The position numbers and the translations under genes were made by a program. The notes beneath the pieces are model-generated. The model saw only the letters and a list, made by a program, of their open reading frames with translations. It made no database searches and was not told the DNA's origin. Shown here piece after piece: positions 16,058-25,283 of a DNA stretch of 40,535 bases; positions within the stretch are counted from its first letter, which is position 1; every line of letters starts with the position of its first letter. Origin of the DNA: Eutrophocola sp049446715 (GTDB lineage: Bacteria; Pseudomonadota; Gammaproteobacteria; Pseudomonadales; Pseudohongiellaceae). Where the stretch lies: positions 1 through 40,535 of the forward strand of contig JBMTQX010000022.1 of NCBI GenBank assembly GCA_049446715.1. The letters are read 5' to 3'.

Positions 16058-18259
16058 TTATCGCTGCAAGGCCAGCGACACATCTTCCCGCTGCAGGGCA
16101 ATCAGATCCATCAGGATTTTGCCGCTTTCCACCAGGTAGGGGTCAGCGTTGTCATCGCCTTCACTCATGAGTTCTTCGCGGGCGATGGGGTCGATGCCGG
16201 CGTTGTTCAGGACTACGGCGTCCTCGTCTTCTTCATCGGCCTGATTCATGGCGTCTACCGACTCAAACGGCTCTTCGCCTTTGGCGACCCGGCGCGCATT
16301 GGTGACATTCAGGCGCCACTGGTCACCTTCCTCGCGTTCGGCAATCAGTTTGGCCTCGTTCAGGGTCAGCTGGTTCTTTTCCTTGTTTTCCAGGGCGCGT
16401 TCGATCTGCGCCTCGATGAAGGAAAAGTCTGGGTCGTTGGCCAGACGTTCTTCATGCCGACTGGTCAGGGTTGGGATCACTGATTTCAGGTCAGCATAAG
16501 GACGGTAATAATTCGGCTCAATGGTATCCCAGGGCAGGGCAGTGGGCAGGGCGCTCTCGCCGATATCATCGGACGTGTCATACAGGTCAGGGAAGGCAAT
16601 ATCCGGGGTGACCCCCTTGTGTTGTGTGCTTTCACCGGAAATGCGATAGAACTTGGCGCGGGTGATTTTCATTTGGCCTTCGCCCAAGCCGACCAGTTCC
16701 TGAACGGTGCCTTTGCCGAATGTCTGGCTACCCAGCACCAGGCCACGCTGGTAATCCTGTATGGCGCCGGCAAAAATTTCCGAGGCTGAGGCGCTTAGAC
16801 GATTGACCAGCACAGCCAGCGGACCGTCATACACCACTTCCGGGTCCGAATCGCCCTGGACAATGTTGTTGCCATCAGCATCACGGACCTGCACGGTCGG
16901 GCCACGGCGAATGAACAGGCCGACCAGGGAGTTGGCTTCGGTCAGTGAACCACCGCCATTGCGACGCAGGTCGACGACGACAGCATCCACATCTTCTGCT
17001 TTGAGTTCTTCCAGCAGATTTTTAACATCACGGGTGCTGCTGCGGAAATTCGGGTCACGGCGCTGCAGGGCTTCGAAGTCGATGTAGAAGGTCGGCAGCT
17101 CGATAACGCCAATCTTGCGGGTTTCACCGTTGTAGCTGATTTCCACGATTTCCTTGCGAGCGGACTGTTCTTCCAGTTTCACCGTATCGCGGGTAATGCT
17201 GATTTCTTTGCGTTCCAGACCGGAATCGGAGGAGGCGGGGATCACATCAAGGCGCACAACGGAACCTTTCTCGCCGCGGATCAGCTGCACCACATCATCC
17301 ACACGCCAGCCCATGACATCGACATAGGGCATGTCGCCCTGGGCAACACCCACTATCTTGTCGGATGGCTGCAGTTCACCGCCCATGTCGGCAGGCCCGC
17401 CGCTGACAATGCTCACCACCTTGGTGTATTCATCTTCGGTGGTCAGCACGGCACCGATGCCTTCAAGAGACAGGCGCATGCTCATGTTAAAGTTTTCCGC
17501 TGCACGGGGAGCGTAATACTGCGTGTGCGGATCGAAGGTCATGGTCATGGCGTCCATGTAACGCTGGTAGACATCCAGGCCATTGGTCTTGAGCACCTGG
17601 CTCAGTTGCGAACGGAACCGGTCACTGAGTTCTTCGCGGATTTCCGTCATGGCCATGTCCTTGTCATCCAGTTTCATGGACAGCACATTGCTCTTGATGC
17701 GCTTGCGCCAGAGATCTTGCAGCGCGGCTTCATCCGCCGCCCAGGGTTCTTCAGACCGATCCACGATCAAAAATTCGTCTTCGCTGAAGTCGAATTCGGT
17801 CGCATTATCTTCCAGGCTTTCGATGGTGTAGACCAGACGCTGCATCAAGCGCTCACGATAGCGGTTGAAGACCAGATAACCGAATTGGACATTACCATCT
17901 TGCAGCAGATCATCGAGCCGGGTCCGGTAGGTTTCGAATTCATCGATATCACCCTGGGTGAAGTAGATACGGTTGCCGTCCAGGGTCTCGATAAAGCTGT
18001 CCAGCAGATTGCCGGAAAACTCATCGTTGAAATTGATTTCCGAATAGTGGTTGTTCACCAGGTGGTCGATGATGCGCTTGGTGATGTTTTCGTAATCGGC
18101 CTCCGGCGCGAGTTCCTGGTAGATAGCAGAAACATCAAGCGGAATGTCAGCCGGCAGGTAGAGGGGCTGTTGCGCCTGCACATCGGCGAAATGGAGTGTA
18201 CAGGTGAACCCCAGGATCAGAGCGGCTTTTGAAACCTGCTGTAAAACGCGTGCTTTCAT
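16058..18259 (-). CDS. prc: Carboxy-terminal processing protease Prc (Tsp)
   Basis: Prc is a periplasmic serine protease that degrades tagged proteins and trims cell-wall-related proteins from their C-terminus. From the ATG at 18259, with AAGG upstream, the 733-residue product begins with a signal peptide (MKARVLQQVSKAALILGFTC, cleavage after VQA). The PDZ domain contains YTKVVSIVSGGPADMGGEL. The catalytic serine lies in NRLSASASEIFAGA and the lysine in GSQTFGKGTVQELVG. The tail has the DUF3340-like acidic and basic helices of the long Tsp type. An upstream in-frame ATG at 18355 would add 32 residues that spoil the signal peptide. Confidence 0.94.
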   Translation of the reverse strand: MKARVLQQVSKAALILGFTCTLHFADVQAQQPLYLPADIPLDVSAIYQELAPEADYENITKRIIDHLVNNHYSEINFNDEFSGNLLDSFIETLDGNRIYFTQGDIDEFETYRTRLDDLLQDGNVQFGYLVFNRYRERLMQRLVYTIESLEDNATEFDFSEDEFLIVDRSEEPWAADEAALQDLWRKRIKSNVLSMKLDDKDMAMTEIREELSDRFRSQLSQVLKTNGLDVYQRYMDAMTMTFDPHTQYYAPRAAENFNMSMRLSLEGIGAVLTTEDEYTKVVSIVSGGPADMGGELQPSDKIVGVAQGDMPYVDVMGWRVDDVVQLIRGEKGSVVRLDVIPASSDSGLERKEISITRDTVKLEEQSARKEIVEISYNGETRKIGVIELPTFYIDFEALQRRDPNFRSSTRDVKNLLEELKAEDVDAVVVDLRRNGGGSLTEANSLVGLFIRRGPTVQVRDADGNNIVQGDSDPEVVYDGPLAVLVNRLSASASEIFAGAIQDYQRGLVLGSQTFGKGTVQELVGLGEGQMKITRAKFYRISGESTQHKGVTPDIAFPDLYDTSDDIGESALPTALPWDTIEPNYYRPYADLKSVIPTLTSRHEERLANDPDFSFIEAQIERALENKEKNQLTLNEAKLIAEREEGDQWRLNVTNARRVAKGEEPFESVDAMNQADEEDEDAVVLNNAGIDPIAREELMSEGDDNADPYLVESGKILMDLIALQREDVSLALQR

Positions 18260-18470
18260 ATCTTGGCCTTGTCTGGTGGTATTTTGCATCGGGTGTATAT
18301 TGAATTCGATTGGCTTTTTTGAGCGAGTTGGAGCGCCTTTGATTGCGCGTTTCATTAGGACGTCTTGTTGGTTATTTACGCATCCCGTATGCCATGAGGA
18401 TTAAATGGTGTTTTTTCTCATAGATATCAACCATCTTGCAAATCATCTTACTATTTTACGGACGTAATTT

Positions 18471-18488
18471 GGCAAAAAAATGTTTGCC
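18471..18488 (-). terminator. Hairpin downstream of the integrase gene
   Basis: GGCAAA/TTTGCC encloses a six-base loop 65 bases after the integrase stop. Just before it on the minus strand are two copies of GCAAAATT 12 bases apart. The stem is weak and a terminator role is only possible. The rest of 18260-18552 holds no gene. Confidence 0.35.
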
Positions 18489-18552
18489 CCCACGGGTAAT
18501 TTTGCTGGCAATTTTGCCGGATCTGGTCTGAAGGCTGTCTGAGCAAAGCGTG

Positions 18553-19773
18553 TTAATCCGGTTTGATGCGTTTTTTCCGGGCTGAAGCATGCCTTTCGGT
18601 CAATTCCACGTCAATGTAGCGGTCGGTTATGGCACTGGAACCATGACCCGCATCATCCCTGACATGTTCCCGTGGACGATGCTTGACGTCTTCCGATATC
18701 CCTGTGTGCCGCAGCCAGTGCACGGTGGCAGCCGTCAGGGCATCAGCATCCTCGGTAAAACCGTCTCGGCGCATGGCCTGCTCAGCCTCATCAAAACAGG
18801 CCTGAACGATGCCGCGAATCTGTCGCGTACTGGTGATATTGCCCTGGCCACGTGCCTTGTGGACCAGCGGGGTATATTCGCCGGGAGAGGGCAGATCGGG
18901 CAGGCCACGAGCACGTCGGTAGCGCTTCAGGGCATCCAGCATGGCATCACTGACCGATATCTGGCGCTCCTTGTTACCTTTGCCTACCGTCCGAAACCAC
19001 CAGTTTCCCTCCAGATCACGCTCAAAATCGCCCATTTTCGGGCTCCAGCGCTCGGTTTCCACCAGTTCGGATATGCGCAGGTACATGCCAAACAGGGCGT
19101 TCATGATGAACAGCGTACGCTCATGCAGGCTGTCTTTCTGAGCCATTTTTTCAGCGGTTTCAAGCACATACGACCACTGAAGCTGGGAAAGCCGGCGAAT
19201 AGGGCGACTGGCCTGGCGTTTGCGCAGGAATTTGCCTTTCTGGCGGATCTGGGCAACCGGGTTGAATTCCAGATATTCCTCCTGAATCAGGAAGTTACAG
19301 AAGCTGCTCAGGACGGCAAAAATGCTCTGAATGGCGCTCTGGGACAGAAAATAGGCGCTTTCAGCCGTGTTTTTACCCTGTATCACGTACGGGCGCCACT
19401 CAGGATTGGGCACCCTTTCTCCGCCTTTTAATTCAAACCTGGCAACATTTTTGTCGCCAATCCAGCTTTTGGGCGGATTTCGGGCAAATTCCATGTACGC
19501 TTCGATATGTTCTCGACGTATGGCTTTGAGCGACTTACTTTCCACCAGCCAGCACCAGTGCAGGAAATGTTCGATTTCCCGTCGGTATGTCGAAAACGTG
19601 TCGGGACTGCCTCGGTAGGAATAGAGGAACTCACTGGCCAGCTGGTAATCGTCCAGCGCATGCTCAGGTTCATCCTGGAGCAGGTGTTTCAGTGACACAA
19701 TCCGGTGTTTGTAGGGATTCGCCATTTCTTCTAGTGTGTCGAAGAACGGGACAGGCGCACGTTGAGCATTCAA
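18553..19773 (-). CDS. Tyrosine recombinase/phage-type integrase, solitary
   Basis: The protein (406 residues from the chosen TTG) has an N-terminal core-binding domain at about 40-165 and a C-terminal catalytic domain with a complete set of active-site residues. These are Arg233 (GMYLRISEL), the beta-hairpin lysine near 265 (GKGNKERQ), His352 and Arg355 (HWLRHTG), His377 (AGHGSSAITDRY) and Tyr386. The TTG at 19773 is preferred because AAGAGG lies eight bases ahead; a GTG 14 codons earlier has no Shine-Dalgarno. No excisionase, phage gene or cargo is adjacent, and I found no repeat of the tRNA 3' end nearby. Its target site and role are unknown. Confidence 0.88.
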   Translation of the reverse strand: MNAQRAPVPFFDTLEEMANPYKHRIVSLKHLLQDEPEHALDDYQLASEFLYSYRGSPDTFSTYRREIEHFLHWCWLVESKSLKAIRREHIEAYMEFARNPPKSWIGDKNVARFELKGGERVPNPEWRPYVIQGKNTAESAYFLSQSAIQSIFAVLSSFCNFLIQEEYLEFNPVAQIRQKGKFLRKRQASRPIRRLSQLQWSYVLETAEKMAQKDSLHERTLFIMNALFGMYLRISELVETERWSPKMGDFERDLEGNWWFRTVGKGNKERQISVSDAMLDALKRYRRARGLPDLPSPGEYTPLVHKARGQGNITSTRQIRGIVQACFDEAEQAMRRDGFTEDADALTAATVHWLRHTGISEDVKHRPREHVRDDAGHGSSAITDRYIDVELTERHASARKKRIKPD

Positions 19774-20298
19774 AGATTCAATCCTCTTAGCACGGCAGCA
19801 AGCCGTCAGATTCACACATCACCAGGAGTGGTGTTCGCATATATTGGCCATTTCTATAATTAGAAAAAGTTTACAAAAGAGATATAACTATCTGAAAATA
19901 AATAATTAAGGGCTAATTTTATTGGATTAACGCCAAATCCATTATTTCCGGTAATAAAGATTACCGGAAATAATATATATAGATATGTACCGGATATCCA
20001 GTCTCCGTTAGCCACTCGATACCTGCTTTGTCTATTGAGGCTGACAATGATTTCCGGTTGATCTTGCTCACGGAGGTTTCCTTTATCGTTGCTACCAAGT
20101 GAACCCATAATACCAGTTACAGGCCCAATTAAGGTCTGGTAAGCGTCTCAATATCGCGTTTTCGGGCAACTACTGTTGCCATGGCAGCGAATAAAAATCT
20201 TACCACTTAAGTCATTTAGAGACCTGGAAGTGCTGGGATATCAGGCGGTAAATTCGGGCGGATTCACAGGAGCCTCGTGCTGGATTTACAGGTTGAGA
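19774..20298. other. A+T-rich intergenic region upstream of the integrase
   Basis: The 525 bases between the gor stop and the integrase start show no convincing gene; an 82-codon minus-strand frame at 19860-20108 looks spurious. The notable content is the perfect 15-bp inverted repeat at 19941-19974 and a smaller hairpin GGCAAC-TACT-GTTGCC at 20165-20180. Composition near 19850-19980 is clearly more A+T-rich than the flanking genes. Confidence 0.5.
19941..19974. repeat. Perfect 15-bp inverted repeat near the integrase
   Basis: ATTATTTCCGGTAAT at 19941-19955 and its exact complement at 19960-19974 flank AAAG. It lies about 170 bases upstream of the integrase start in A+T-rich DNA. It could be a recombinase or regulator binding site, or a terminator-like hairpin. 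The sequence alone does not decide. Confidence 0.6.
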
Positions 20299-21645
20299 TC
20301 AAGATGCCCTGGCCTGCCGCATGGTGACAAATTCTTCAGCTGCCGTTGGATGAATGCCAATAGTGGCATTCAGCTGTGCCTTGGTGATACCGCACTGCAT
20401 GGCAGCGGCAAAGCCCTGGATAATTTCACCGGCATCTGCGCCCATCATGTGCATGCCCAGGACGCGGTCTGACGCCTCGTCAACGATGATTTTCATGTAG
20501 GTGCGTTCAGGATTGCCTGACAACGTATGCTTGAGGTGCTTGAAATCGCTTTCAAACACCAGCACGGTGCTATGCTTCTCAAGGGCTTGCTCTTCGGTGA
20601 GTCCCACCGTGCCAACATTAGGATGGCTGAACACAGCGGTGGCGATGTTGGCATAGTTAAGGGTTTTGCGTGAGTGCTTGAAGAGATTCGAGGCCAGTAC
20701 CATGCCCTCGGCTGTGGCAACAGGAGTCAGAGCCATGTGCCCTACCACGTCCCCAAGCGCATAAATGCCTGGCTCGGTGGTTTCATAAAATTCATCAACA
20801 ATGATTGTGCCGTTTTTATGGGTGGTTACTCCGGTGTGCTCTAGGCCAAGATCACGGGTATTGGGCTTTCGGCCGGTAGCGTAAAGAACACAATCCACGA
20901 TCATGTCGTCGCCTTCGGCAAAAGTCACATGCAGCCCATCAGCTGTTTTTTCGATGCTTGAGACATTGCTGTTCATTTTCATGTCTATATGCCGCTGACT
21001 TTCGACAAACAGCTTCTCCCGGACATCCTTGTCAAAATGCCTTAGTGGAATGTCGCCGCGATATGACAATGTGGTCTTGCTGCCCAGCCCGGCGAAAATG
21101 CCGGCAAATTCCAAGGCAATATAACCGCCGCCCACGACGAGAATGGTGGCGGGAAATTCCGGCAAATCAAAAATCTCATTGGAGGTCAGGGCAAGCTCGC
21201 TTCCAGGAAACTCCGGAACAAAAGGCCAGCTCCCGGTAGCAATCAGAATGTATTTTGCCGTGATGCTTTGGCCGTTAACCGTGATGGTATGTTTTCCGAT
21301 GATGGCTGCCCTGCCATCGAATACGGTGACTCCGGAGCCATCCAGCAATTGGTCGTAGATGCCATTAAGACGGCTGATCTCGCGGGTCTTGTTGTCGCGC
21401 AGGATATGCCAGTCAAAAGCGGGGATATCACTTTGCCATCCAAAGCCGCGGCTATCACCGCACGCTTGGCTGAAATGCGCCGCATAGGTGTATAGTTTTT
21501 TCGGTACACAACCCACGTTGACACAGGTACCACCCATGTAACGATCTTCCGCGATGGCGACTTTGGCGCCATACCCTGCAGACATGCGGGCGGCCCTGAC
21601 GCCGCCGGACCCGGCGCCAATCACAAACAGATCGTAGTCAAACAT
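20299..21645 (-). CDS. gor: Glutathione-disulfide reductase Gor
   Basis: Gor reduces oxidised glutathione with NADPH to keep the cytoplasmic thiol pool reduced. The 448-residue flavoprotein starts with the FAD dinucleotide fold (DLFVIGAGSGGVRAARMSA). The redox-active disulfide is in GGTCVNVGCVPKKLY, the NADPH fold contains VVGGGYIALEFAGIFAGLG, and ATGRKPNT and YALGDVVGHMALTPVA follow. The C-terminal active-site base is in IGIHPTAAEEF. Length matches E. coli Gor (450). The RGDIPLRHFD segment after the second fold keeps an arginine that suits NADPH over NADH. A possible promoter (TTTACA, 18 bases, TAATGT) lies on the minus strand near 21723-21753. Confidence 0.95.
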   Translation of the reverse strand: MFDYDLFVIGAGSGGVRAARMSAGYGAKVAIAEDRYMGGTCVNVGCVPKKLYTYAAHFSQACGDSRGFGWQSDIPAFDWHILRDNKTREISRLNGIYDQLLDGSGVTVFDGRAAIIGKHTITVNGQSITAKYILIATGSWPFVPEFPGSELALTSNEIFDLPEFPATILVVGGGYIALEFAGIFAGLGSKTTLSYRGDIPLRHFDKDVREKLFVESQRHIDMKMNSNVSSIEKTADGLHVTFAEGDDMIVDCVLYATGRKPNTRDLGLEHTGVTTHKNGTIIVDEFYETTEPGIYALGDVVGHMALTPVATAEGMVLASNLFKHSRKTLNYANIATAVFSHPNVGTVGLTEEQALEKHSTVLVFESDFKHLKHTLSGNPERTYMKIIVDEASDRVLGMHMMGADAGEIIQGFAAAMQCGITKAQLNATIGIHPTAAEEFVTMRQARAS

Positions 21646-22109
21646 AAACAGTACTCCAGAAAGCGGTAATCAAAAGCGGCTGCAAGGCTAACCTGAAACG
21701 ACACGTAAGCCCATATCCATTACATTAAAAAATTTCTGTTTTAAATGTAAAGGTTCATTATTGAAGGTGTTGCTTTGAACTGTTTTGCGTCGCTCTAAAC
21801 AGTCTTTTTTGTCTGGTCAATATCCGGATAAAAATGAGACATGTTTCTGAAGTACTTCAAAGGCGATCGTAGACGATCAAAGTCATGCTCATCTGGCCTT
21901 GGGAATCGTCTTGTTAACCGAAGACATGTTGATTTAGGAAACATAGGATAGTTTCAACGATAGAGGCCAGGAGTAAAAGGATTGAATAAGGGTTGAAACA
22001 TGACTGAAGACGATAAAAACAACAGCAATATCGGTCTCGAAGGTTCGTCAGGGCAGAAGCTCAATTAGGTGGCTCATCCCCAGTCTGAGAAAGCAGGACC
22101 ACACCGGCT
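21646..22109. promoter_or_regulatory. Divergent region between gor and the Arc-like gene, with two palindromes
   Basis: No long gene is seen. Two perfect palindromes lie close together: TGAAGTACTTCA (21848-21859) and GATCGT-AG-ACGATC (21865-21878). A 22-codon frame at 22000-22068 (MTEDDKNNSNIGLEGSSGQKLN) starts seven bases after AGGG and could be a leader peptide. The palindromes are candidate operators for the ribbon-helix-helix protein encoded next, but this is inference. Confidence 0.4.
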
Positions 22110-22400
22110 ATGATTGAAAAATTTGTCATCCGGTTGCCCAAAGGCCTGCGAAACACAATCAAGCATCTATCAGAACAGAACCGCCGCAGCATGAATTCCG
22201 AAATCATCATGGTGCTGGAAAAGCTTTCACAGCAAAATTTGGCTGATATGGCCAGTGAATTTGCCGCCGGCCAGATTGCTGAGTCACAGTGAGATGCCAG
22301 GTTGTCAGATGACGAATTGACGCGCCGTCTCGAGAATCTGCCGGAAGAAAAGAAACAGGCCTTGCTGGAACTGTCTGGCTGTTCTGTTCAGGCAGTATAA
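22110..22400 (+). pseudogene. Arc-like ribbon-helix-helix DNA-binding protein with an in-frame TGA
   Basis: The first 60 codons encode a typical Arc-family domain: FVIRLPKGLRNTIKHLSEQNRRSMNSEIIMVLEKL. This has the beta-strand that contacts DNA followed by two helices. A TGA at 22290-22292 ends this part after GQIAESQ. The same frame continues without interruption for 35 more codons, DARLSDDELTRRLENLPEEKKQALLELSGC, to TAA at 22398-22400. The second part is charged, helical and looks like the natural C-terminus. The gene is thus either cut by a nonsense mutation, a short functional repressor, or read through. AGGA lies 11 bases before the start. The target is unknown. Confidence 0.7.
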
Positions 22401-22762
22401 GTATGTAATATGTGTATACGCTACTTGCCATTCGAGACTGTCGTCTCGTGTTGGGACGGCTTGCCAGACGCGCATTCCGCACCAGCCCCACTTTAACTTC
22501 TGGGCCCTTTCTCTCTCACCAGATCCATACCAAATTTACCCATAGCGAGTTTTCATCTCACCAGGCCATGGTTCAAGGGCAAGCGTTGGTCACTCATCAG
22601 GGCATCGTGGGTCACACGGAAATACGCTGATATCTTTCGCTGTACTGTCTGATTTTTCCACCATAATATACCCGTCAAGAGCAGCCCCTGACGTTGGCAG
22701 AAATGTCATATGACGCAATGGTGTATTAACCTGCTGTTTTATCTCCTCCACAGTTTATCGGC
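22401..22762. other. Intergenic region before the alkB-type gene
   Basis: No gene is supported here. One perfect small hairpin, CGAGAC-TGTC-GTCTCG (22433-22448), stands about 30 bases after the end of the Arc-like frame. It has no T-run. I saw no LexA-type or Ada-type operator in front of the alkB-like gene. Confidence 0.45.
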
Positions 22763-23395
22763 ATGCAACTACCTTTCAGCCTGGTATCGACATCGCAAGT
22801 AAAAGAAGATCTGCCTATAGTAGATGGCAGCCTTTTCTTCTGGTCGCATTTTCTCGATGAGCATGAGGCGGATGAATGCCTCAGAGTTCTTGTCGCTGAA
22901 ACGCCATGGCGGCAGGATACCTTGCGCTTTGGCGGCAAGGCTGTGCCTATTCCCCGCCTGCAGGCCTGGTACGGAGAGAAGGACAGCCTCTATGGGTATT
23001 CCGGTCTCGCGCTGACACCCCTGCCCTGGACACCCCGACTGCTTCAACTCAAGACCCGGATAGAAGATGCCGCCGAGGTCACTTTCAATTCTGTGCTGAT
23101 TAATTATTACCGCGATGGGCAGGACAGTGTTTCCTGGCACAGTGACGATGAAACGGAGTTGGGCGATAACCCCGTCATAGCTTCACTCAGCCTGGGGGTT
23201 ACCCGGCGTTTCGAACTCAAGCATCGCCATAAAAAAGTGCAAAAAGTGACCTGTGATCTTTGCCATGGCAGCCTGCTGATCATGGGCCCAGGCGTTCAGG
23301 CACACTGGCAGCACCAGATACCCAAACAACCCGAAATCGTCGATGGCCGAATAAACCTGACCTTCCGCGCCATAAAGCCGTCACATCAAGACTGA
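22763..23395 (+). CDS. Alpha-ketoglutarate-dependent alkylated DNA repair dioxygenase, AlkB family
   Basis: AlkB-type enzymes remove methyl groups such as 1-methyladenine and 3-methylcytosine from nucleic acids by oxidative demethylation with iron(II) and 2-oxoglutarate. The 210-residue protein has the iron-binding HxD in SWHSDDETELG, the distal histidine in AHWQHQIPK, and the 2-oxoglutarate-binding arginines in RINLTFRAI. IPRLQAWYGE and the NSVLINYYRDGQDSVSWHSD core resemble the ALKBH2/3-like bacterial group more than E. coli AlkB itself. It stands alone; substrate is inferred from the family. Confidence 0.9.
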   Translation: MQLPFSLVSTSQVKEDLPIVDGSLFFWSHFLDEHEADECLRVLVAETPWRQDTLRFGGKAVPIPRLQAWYGEKDSLYGYSGLALTPLPWTPRLLQLKTRIEDAAEVTFNSVLINYYRDGQDSVSWHSDDETELGDNPVIASLSLGVTRRFELKHRHKKVQKVTCDLCHGSLLIMGPGVQAHWQHQIPKQPEIVDGRINLTFRAIKPSHQD

Positions 23396-23475
23396 TACGC
23401 TCGCCAGCATGCACGATGGCCTGCTTTTAGTTGACCTGCTTTTTGCTGACAGGCACTCTGATGACCTGCCAAATT

Positions 23476-23484
23476 TGCTAGAAT
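23476..23484 (+). promoter_or_regulatory. Candidate extended -10 promoter for ggt
   Basis: TGC-TAGAAT forms an extended -10 element 76 bases before the ggt start. No clear -35 is present, which extended -10 promoters can tolerate. Confidence 0.35.
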
Positions 23485-23559
23485 AGGCGCTCCCATGCCG
23501 GTAACTGTAAGCCGTCATGTATTGCCATTATTCACTTGCCTAACTATCTGGAAAATATC

Positions 23560-25236
23560 GTGAAACCACTCATCAGCCTGCTCCTGTTCATCTTGCTGCC
23601 ATGGAGCAGTATCCAGGCCGAGTATCTGCAGGGCACCGGTGCCATGGTGTCCTCACGCTCCGACATTGCATCGGAAGTGGGCAGTGAAATCATGGCCAGA
23701 GGGGGTAATGCCATTGATGCTGCTGTGGCAACGGGGTTTGCTCTGGCGGTGACATATCCCTCAGCAGGCAATCTTGGCGGTGGCGGTTTCATGGTCATCT
23801 ACCCGGCCAACGGTGATGTCGTGACCCTTGATTACAGGGAGAAAGCCCCGGCCGCCGCCCACCGTGACATGTTTCTTGATGCTGAAGGCAATGTCGACCG
23901 CGATCTCGCGGTCAACAGCCGCCAGTCAGCGGGTGTGCCCGGATCGGTTGCCGGTTTGCTCGAGGCCCTGGAAAAATACGGCACCATGACCCCTGCAGAA
24001 GTGATAGCCCCGGCGATCCGGCTGGCTGAAGAAGGCTTTGTCCTGAATAACGACCTGGCCAGCCAGTTTCGCGGCAACATGAACAGCTTTCGCCGCTACC
24101 CGGCATCCATGGCCGTGTTCACCCGCGACGGCACCCCTTATGAAAGTGGCCATCTTTGGCGTCAGCCCGACCTGGCCAAAACCCTGAAAGCCATCGCTGA
24201 ACAAGGCCGGGATGGCTTCTATACGGGCCCTGTCGCTGACTTCATTGTCAGTGACATGGTGGCCAACAATGGCCTGATTACCCATGCCGATCTGCAGAAT
24301 TACGAACCTGTCTGGCGTGAACCTGTCCATGGCGCTTACCGGGGCTATGATATCTGGTCCATGCCGGCACCGTCCTCGGGTGGGGTCTTGCTGGTCCAAA
24401 TGCTGAACATGCTCGAACCGTATGCCCTGAATGAACTGGGCTGGGGCAGTAAGGAAACCCTGCACCTGATGATCGAGGCCCAGCGCCGCGCCTATGCAGA
24501 CCGCGCCGAATTTCTGGGGGATCCTGATTTTGTTGAAGTGCCTTCAGCCATGCTGACCTCGAAAGCGTATGCCCTGACCCGTTTCAGCAGTTTTGATCCG
24601 GCACAGGCGAGCCTCAGTGAAAACATCGCAGCCGGGCCATGGCCTGAGGAAAGCCCCCAGACCACGCACTATTCCGTCATGGACAACCAGGGCAACGGTG
24701 TTTCTGTCACCACTACGCTGAATCGTTCCTACGGCAATAAAATCGTGGTTCCAGGTGCCGGCTTCCTGCTCAATAATGAAATGGATGATTTCTCAAGCAA
24801 ACCGGACGCGCCTAATTCCTATGGCCTTATCGGACGGGAAGCCAACGAAATTCAGCCAGGCAAACGCATGCTCAGTTCCATGACGCCGACAGTAGTCTCC
24901 AAAGACGGCGTGCCTGTTCTGCTGACCGGTTCACCTGGTGGCTCAACCATCATAAACACGGTTTTCCAGGTCGTACTCAACTTTATCGATCACGGCATGT
25001 CCGTCGAACAGGCGGTTGCCAGTCCGCGTATTCATCACCAGTGGCTGCCTGATGTGGTCCGTTATGAAAACGGCGCCATGACAGAGGCCGTGGAAGCGGA
25101 GCTGGAGAGTATGGGGCATCAAGGTCTCAATGGCTCGCCTTTTCCAATCGGTGATGCCAACAGCATCAGCTACCGTAACGGCCTGATTGAAGGTGTGTCT
25201 GATCCCCGCAATGAAGGTGGTGTGGCGGGCTTCTAA
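23560..25236 (+). CDS. ggt: Gamma-glutamyltransferase (periplasmic)
   Basis: GGT cleaves the gamma-glutamyl bond of glutathione or transfers the glutamyl group to an acceptor; the precursor self-cleaves into two subunits. From the GTG at 23560 the 558-residue product starts with a signal peptide (KPLISLLLFILLPWSSIQA). The large subunit contains GGNAIDAAVATGFALAV and the small subunit starts at Thr369 in QTTHYSV, the nucleophile. GSPGGSTIINTVFQ lines the active site. A TTG eight codons upstream is the alternative start. With gor it points to active glutathione turnover. The FAD-dependent oxidoreductase gene follows after 47 bases. Confidence 0.94.
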   Translation: MKPLISLLLFILLPWSSIQAEYLQGTGAMVSSRSDIASEVGSEIMARGGNAIDAAVATGFALAVTYPSAGNLGGGGFMVIYPANGDVVTLDYREKAPAAAHRDMFLDAEGNVDRDLAVNSRQSAGVPGSVAGLLEALEKYGTMTPAEVIAPAIRLAEEGFVLNNDLASQFRGNMNSFRRYPASMAVFTRDGTPYESGHLWRQPDLAKTLKAIAEQGRDGFYTGPVADFIVSDMVANNGLITHADLQNYEPVWREPVHGAYRGYDIWSMPAPSSGGVLLVQMLNMLEPYALNELGWGSKETLHLMIEAQRRAYADRAEFLGDPDFVEVPSAMLTSKAYALTRFSSFDPAQASLSENIAAGPWPEESPQTTHYSVMDNQGNGVSVTTTLNRSYGNKIVVPGAGFLLNNEMDDFSSKPDAPNSYGLIGREANEIQPGKRMLSSMTPTVVSKDGVPVLLTGSPGGSTIINTVFQVVLNFIDHGMSVEQAVASPRIHHQWLPDVVRYENGAMTEAVEAELESMGHQGLNGSPFPIGDANSISYRNGLIEGVSDPRNEGGVAGF

Positions 25237-25283
25237 ACCCCGCGCATCTAGACCACCCGCCCTTCCCCGGCCTGATTGACTCC

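Noticed and set aside
16058..18355. Longer form of Prc starting at 18355.
   Set aside because: The extra 32 residues are basic and would precede an obvious signal peptide; the ATG at 18259 has a Shine-Dalgarno.
15629..19773. An island inserted at the tRNA-Ser 3' end by the nearby integrase.
   Set aside because: The tRNA end is not repeated near the integrase, and the intervening gene is the housekeeping protease prc.
19860..20108. 82-codon minus-strand frame upstream of the integrase.
   Set aside because: It runs through the perfect inverted repeat and A+T-rich DNA, has no recognisable motif and no good ribosome-binding site.
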